Source of the DNA: Oryzias latipes
Taxonomy: Eukaryota > Chordata > Actinopteri > Beloniformes > Adrianichthyidae
Assembly: GCF_002234675.1 (NCBI RefSeq)
Contig: NC_019866.2
Span: forward strand, 17,839,311-17,903,310
Reading direction: 5' to 3'
DNA: 64,000 bases
Shown here: one piece after another, positions 59,401 to 64,000 of the stretch
Position numbering within the stretch: position 1 is the stretch's first letter
Layout: each line of letters opens with the position of its first letter
Made by a program: the position numbers and the translations under genes
The notes under the pieces: model-generated
Told to the model about the DNA's origin: nothing
What the model saw: only the letters and a program-made list of their open reading frames with translations
Database searches by the model: none

Positions 59401-62400
59401 TAATCAATATATCACAGCTTCTGTACTATTACTCAGCTGCTTTAATATACATTTAGCTTTTTACATCTTTATATTTTAACAGAAGTTTTTCTTTTGTTAT
59501 CTGCTCCCCCAAAATCAGGCGTCTGTTGTTCTCAGAATGCCCCCGCTGCCCCGAGCCCAAGATTTTCTGCACGTTTGAAGAGCTGGAGAAGCACATGAGA
59601 AAGCAGCATGAGCTGTTTTGCTGCAAACTCTGCACAAAACATCTTAAGGTAAAATTCTACCGGGTCAAATATCTACCTTAAAGATGAGGTTATGTTAGTT
59701 TTGACATGTTAGGTAAAACTTTTTGTTTTTGGAAAATCTTAAAGCATCAAAATTTGACTACATGGTATTTTCAACATTCTAAGAATCACAAAACATTTTC
59801 TATTGGATGCACCAAACATGACTTTAGATTTGCAGGAAAATATAAAATATTTTATATTTAGATCATTCTCAAAAGTCCATTTCTTTTACTCATCTTTAAA
59901 AATCAGTTCTTAGTTTTTCCTATTCAACTCTTCAGCCAAAAATTCTGATTTCTCACCAGATCTTTTCTCACGAACGGAAATGGTACAATCGTAAGGAGCT
60001 CGCTCGTCACAGAGCTCATGGCGACACGGATGACACCAGCCACCGAGGACACCCACTCTGCAAATTCTGTGATGACCGTTACCTCGATAATGATGAGCTG
60101 CTGAAGCACCTGCGCAGGGATCACTATTTCTGCCATTTCTGTGATGCCGATGGCTCTCAGGAATATTACAGGTTTTTATTTAAAGAAAAGGCTGCGCGTT
60201 CTGCTCTTTCTGATTTTATTTATGCAAAATTACAACTTTTTTTTTGTCCACAGTGACTACCAGTATCTGAGCGAACACTTCAGGGAGAGTCACTATCTGT
60301 GCGAGGAAGGTCGGTGTGCCACCGAACAGTTTACTCACGCCTTCCGCTCTGAGATCGACTACAAAGCCCACAAGGCCGCAGCGCATAGCAAGAATAGAGC
60401 TGAGGCGCGGCAGAACCGCCAGATCGAGCTGCAGTTTAACTACGCCACGAGACAACAAAGGAGGAACGAAGGTTGGTTGCCACGCTGTCATCATGTGTAA
60501 CTTTCTAAAATGACTCAATAAAGGTAACGTGTTCATCCATGTAGGTATGCTGACAGGCGAGGACTATGAGGAAATGAGGCAGAATCGTGGAGGAAGAGGA
60601 AGGCCGCCAGGAGGTCAGAAGAGCTGGAGGTACTCCAGGTGAGTTCAAATGACCATTTCAGTCATTCTGTTCCACTCAACCATTGTTTAAATGTCATCTC
60701 ATTTAGTCAGTCAAAATCTCAAGATCATTTTGGTTTCTGTATTCGATTTTTGCTCGTTTTGTCCGAGCAGAGAAAGAGAAGAGGAGGACAGGCAGGTGGA
60801 GGCTGCTCTGAGAGCCTCCATGGCAATGCGAAGGCAGGCGGAGAGAGCTGCAGTGCAAGAGAGGAGCACTCCCAAACACTGCAGGGAGGACCGGGTCGAC
60901 AGAACAGAACCAGAGGAGCCCAAAGCCAACACTGGACACAAGACAGTTAACAGACCTCCAGGTAAAACAAAATAAATAAATAAACGAGGATAAAATGCCT
61001 GCTTTGTTTTAAGTTTTAATTCAACTTTACCAATATTTAATTGAAATACACAACTTTCTTTGTTATTGCCATCTTAAAATTATAGTGCTGAAGCTGCTGT
61101 TCTAAAATTTGAATTTATTTTTTTTTTGATAGTGAAAACTTTGAAAAGCTCCAATCCAGGTGATGATGAGTTTCCAGTTTTAGGAGCCACAGCTTTAATC
61201 CCCAGGTAAACTGCAGCCTTAAAGACCCACTCTGATGAAAATTGTGTTTTGAACATGGTGTTGTTGTTGCATTTTTCTGATCACTGGGGACATATATAAG
61301 GAAACGAAAACTTTAAAGTTGCATTTCTGAGTATTTCTTTATTCAAATTGTGGTGAATCAGGAGCAGACAAAAAAAATGCAGTTGGAAAAAGATTGTATT
61401 TGTGACGGAGAAAATACATTGGTCAGGCCACAAGCTCCCTGCTCTGCTGCATCATCCACTTGTAGAAGACTCTTGTGTGGAAAACTGTGTGGTGTTTTAA
61501 CTAACAGTGGTTGCTAAGTTACTGAATTGAGGGAGAAGTCTGGCTCTGGCATCTGGATCAAAACTGTACGACTGGATGGCTCCAATATTGCTTGCCATTT
61601 TTGTTGCACCCCCAAATGTTAAATTGGGATTGTGAGGGGCTGTAAGCTAGAGGGAGAACGAGGAAATGGCAAGCTCTCATAACTGAAAGGGGGGCAGGGT
61701 TGCCCCATGCCATCGGCCCTGCCCACCTCTCAGAGGCTTATTTATTTTTGTGCAAAAAGTATGACATTTGGCTTTTTTCCCTCCTAGTGTGAAGCCTGCT
61801 TCTGTGGGAGGTGCTGCAACCCTAAAGGAGGAGGAGTACCCCAGTCTCTCCGCTGCTGCCGTTTCAGCCCCGATGACCCCCGCCTACTCCGCCCAGCCCA
61901 GGAAGACTTCATCTTTTCAAGAGGAGGATTTTCCCGCTCTTGTTCCCAAAGTCCGCCCCCGCAAACCTGCGGCAAGCACCAGTTCTGCATGGTCCAACCA
62001 TACAGCTGTAGCTGCACCCATCACTCATCCTCCGCCATTCTCCAGACCCACCCCTCCTGTCTCATTATCAACTTCTGGGCCTGAGCTCCTCTCTTCATCA
62101 AACTCTGTATCATCGCGCAAGAAAAAGAAAGTCGGCGAGAACATAAAAGCGGCTTCTCGCCACTCTCCTTCTCTCTCTGATGATGAGAGCAGTGGGATGA
62201 CACAGCGGGAGTTTCGCTCAGTCCCCACCATGTTGGATATCTCCTCGCTTCTTACTGTCAAAACCGACAACAGCAAATCCTCGACTGTCCACGCCCCCCC
62301 TTCAAACTCCACTGCCAGTGCAGACTCCCCTGCACCCAAAAACAGCAAGAAGAAAAAGCAGAAGAATGCAGGTGCTGCTTCTACGTCTGCGTTCACAGCT

Positions 62401-62659
62401 CCTGGCATGACTGCTGATGTGAATCCAATCTCTGTGGAGACAGCTGCCCAGAAGGAAAACCTCCCAGAGAAAACGCGGAACAAACCGAACTCCAGCGTTA
62501 CAGCCCCGGCAGAGATGAGCAGGTTGGCAAATGGATATCCCGATCCGCCTCAGAGTGTTGGCAAAGAAAACCCGCTACTAATCCCAGTCTCAAGCACCGA
62601 ACCCCCCCCAGACCAGGAGGAGGAATTCCCGGCCCTCGCGACTAAGAAACCACCTCCAG
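56458..62659 (+). CDS. znf598: ZNF598 E3 ubiquitin ligase of ribosome quality control, 3'-truncated by window edge
   Basis: Senses collided ribosomes and mono-ubiquitinates small-subunit proteins eS10 and uS10. Exons: 56458-56625, 57565-57677, 59519-59648, 59960-60171, 60254-60471, 60545-60638, 60771-60961, 61133-61205, 61788-62659. 2071 bp, 690 residues so far; human is about 904. The ATG at 56458 (ACCAACATGG, good context) opens MDPAKDPEKTCVLCCQD. The RING finger is in exon 1 (CVLC, KCDHPVCYRC, CAVC). Five C2H2-type fingers follow in exons 3-5 (CPRCPEPKIFCTFEELEKH, FCCKLC, HPLCKFCDDRY, YFCHFCDADGS, YLCEEGRC). A charged helix (exon 7) precedes a proline/serine-rich low-complexity region with repeated EEEYPSL, EEDFPAL, EEEFPAL motifs. 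The last exon seen ends KKPPPG in phase 1, so at least one more exon lies to the right. Confidence 0.97.
56626..57564. other. znf598 intron 1
   Basis: No repeat termini or coding similarity recognised. Confidence 0.4.
57972..58587. mobile_element. hAT MITE with CAGTGCTTCTCAATTA termini
   Basis: The terminal inverted repeat CAGTGCTTCTCAATTA is exact over 16 bp at both ends. Flanking 8-mers CTCTAGCT and TTCTAGGT agree at 6 of 8, a decayed hAT duplication. Sub-terminal CGCCCCC / GCACGCCCC is typical of this vertebrate family. 616 bp, non-coding. In znf598 intron 2. Confidence 0.85.
58668..59335 (+). pseudogene. Decayed copy of a multicopy fish ORF (probably transposon-borne)
   Basis: One frame reads AYIPYEYVPSILNPDVTG, INEDVSIWAPVKKENN then a stop, continuing RLMVLARSSRDINQKEAIGN, YEFTLTPRAHFAADGTILPC. 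It then shifts to IALVDGMVDGQETSN (frame change near 59158) and again to VKHLSERFNDRQMF, DEIILVFDTYRDDSLKS. This order of blocks matches an uncharacterised protein type I recall as highly repeated in fish genomes; its function is unknown to me. One stop and two frameshifts make it a pseudogene. It has no introns of its own and lies in znf598 intron 2. Confidence 0.6.
61219..61741 (+). mobile_element. TTAAAGACCC-family MITE, copy 10 (right end missing)
   Basis: Starts TTAAAGACCCACTCTGATGA just 13 bp after the exon 8 donor and runs to the GCCCACCTCTCAGAGGC block, 46 bp before the next exon. Same orientation as the gene. It retains CAGGAGCAGACAAAAAAAT, TACGACTGGATGGCTCCAAT and GAGGGGCTGTAAGCTAGAGG. 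It makes up about 90% of the intron. Confidence 0.85.
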
Positions 62660-62765
62660 GTTAGCTTCACAACTTTAAATAATTTCATAAATATCTTTCT
62701 TTTCCATCTGTTTATTTGTTGATACTAAATAATTTGATAAACTCTAATGTGATCAACACTTTAAG

Positions 62766-63543
62766 ACAGTGGGAACCGGACCAGCACCGGTCAGTTGGTA
62801 CCTGGGCGCAGAGAAAAAATAAGAACTTTTTATTTTATGTATAATTGAGTCTGAAGGAGATTTTGGAAAATTACTTGACTCTCTTTTAAACTTTTTCTTG
62901 ATGCATGTCAGGTCACTCACTCAGTCACGTGTTGAAAATTCATCTGCTTCTTTCTTAAAACGGCTTCACAGACAGCTAAATTAAAAAAGCCCAAGCTAGC
63001 AAAGTTTGACAATAAACTAATTTATTTGGAAAGTTTCTTTTTTGCAGAAAAGTGAGCCAGTGAGGAAACAGAAGAGGCTTTGACTTCAAAATAAAAGAAA
63101 TCTTCATTTAACAGACAAAACAGGAGTCTGTACTTCAAAAATGGATTTTAATACAACAGTTGTTACCACACACCATAATATTAATGCATAATATTGAGCA
63201 ATCAACTGTCAGAGTAATAAAGCTGTTTAAACAGTGGATTTAAGTTTCATATTCTATTTAGAAAATACTAGTTGTCGGATGAGACTGATATTTTAGCTTC
63301 TACTTTAGGAGCTACGGGTTAAGGAAAAATATCACATTTTATCTAAATGCGAAATCTAGTGTATTAATAAAATTTAAATCAGCTTCCGATATTTTAGGAT
63401 GAAGATAAACTTTATCCTCAAATTAAGGAAAACTGGATGACAGAAAAAATAAATAAGACACCACCTTCAGCCCTGTACAGACCGGACCGTGACAACATGG
63501 ACATTAAACCAGTACGTGACCTGTAAAAGGTTGGAGACCACGG
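62766..63543 (+). mobile_element. Older, diverged hAT copy related to 7288-7922
   Basis: Shares the order of blocks with 7288-7922: GACCGGTCAGT-type start, AGTCACGTG, CAAGCTAGCAAAG, TTTGGAAAGTTTCTTT, GAGGAAACAGAAGAGG and a terminal AGGTTGGAGACCACG. Termini have drifted and no clean duplication remains. In znf598 intron 9. Confidence 0.7.
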
Positions 63544-64000
63544 ATTTTAGCTGCTTCTAATGTTCTGCTAGTTCTGCTATCTGGTTTGTCCAAATAAAGT
63601 TTTCAGACTCGTTAGATGTGAACGCATCACAATAAAACTCACCTGACATCAGGTTTTTATTGCTAATGAATTCTCAATTTGTAAACGACAACATGCGAAA
63701 CGTTATTCTTTGAAAGAACAAACACAGAAATGGACAGCATCCCTCATATTTGGGGACCAGAGGTTGCCCATTGTCGTAGCATTTATTTTTTTCTGGGTTA
63801 TGTTTAACATAACCTTAGGCTGATCGCTTAAAAAACAGATTCGATAAAGTAGATAGTGGACGTTGGCGGACTTCCAACCTATTACATGATGCAAAGTGCT
63901 TTAAGTCTCTTTTTGGAGCTCTTGTCTGTTTTCCCTGTAAATAGAAATATTTAAGATGCTTTATTGATTCTTACACAGGTTTTCAGTAGAAGTGGAAGCT
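63544..64000. other. End of window, znf598 intron 9 continuing
   Basis: Mostly featureless. TTTTCAG at 63980-63987 could be an acceptor for the next exon, but too little sequence follows to judge. Confidence 0.3.

Noticed and set aside
62025-62483. 152-codon minus-strand frame
   Set aside because: Antisense shadow of znf598 exon 9, generated by its serine/proline-rich codons.
61768-62664. 298-codon open frame as a stand-alone gene
   Set aside because: It is exon 9 of znf598 plus a few intron bases; the preceding acceptor at 61787 and the EEEYPSL/EEDFPAL motifs fix it as part of that gene.
63976-64000. Next znf598 exon
   Set aside because: An acceptor-like CAG is followed by an in-frame TAG in one reading, and too little sequence remains in the other to judge.

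Overview
The window is a piece of a teleost fish nuclear chromosome. Five intron-containing protein genes with GT-AG junctions and vertebrate orthologues lie on the + strand, separated and invaded by fish-type mobile elements: hAT, Tc1/mariner, piggyBac and Harbinger derivatives, tRNA-type SINEs and truncated LINEs. Repeat content suggests a percomorph, but I cannot name the species. There are no bacterial features, CRISPR arrays, rRNA genes or convincing functional tRNA genes.

Layout. 1-1088: 3' part of a clcn7 intron holding two small DNA elements. 1089-11641: last 22 coding exons of clcn7 (lysosomal Cl-/H+ exchanger ClC-7; N-terminal exons lie off the left edge), with 3'UTR to about 12785. 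12786-18662: intergenic, with a common fish repeat, a dead Tc1-like transposase and AT-rich filler. 18663-40879: arhgdig (Rho GDP-dissociation inhibitor 3), six coding exons totalling 669 bp spread over 22 kb; introns 1 and 3 are transposon dumps. 43197-43798: a two-exon minus-strand coding candidate I do not recognise. 45343-46718: rpusd1 (RluA-type pseudouridine synthase), five coding exons. 48444-52380: slc25a17 or its fish paralogue (peroxisomal PMP34-type carrier), nine exons. 56458-62659 and beyond: znf598 (ribosome-collision E3 ubiquitin ligase), first nine exons, with the 3' end off the right edge.

The genes do not form a pathway. ClC-7 acts in lysosomes, RhoGDI3 on Rho-family GTPases at membranes, RPUSD1 is a predicted RNA-modifying enzyme, PMP34 serves peroxisomes, and ZNF598 ubiquitinates collided ribosomes. 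Human CLCN7, ARHGDIG, RPUSD1 and ZNF598 are all on 16p13.3, so the window is a conserved linkage block; human SLC25A17 is on chromosome 22, which makes its presence here the outlier.

I found no clear new multi-gene system. The most noteworthy items are the unrecognised minus-strand exons, a MITE family with termini TTAAAGACCCACTC that has about ten copies here and makes up almost all of one znf598 intron, a fold-back element with nested inverted repeats in arhgdig intron 3, several datable nested insertions, and a decayed copy of a multicopy fish ORF inside znf598. All boundaries were read by eye; element names are inferences from termini, target duplications and residual protein similarity.
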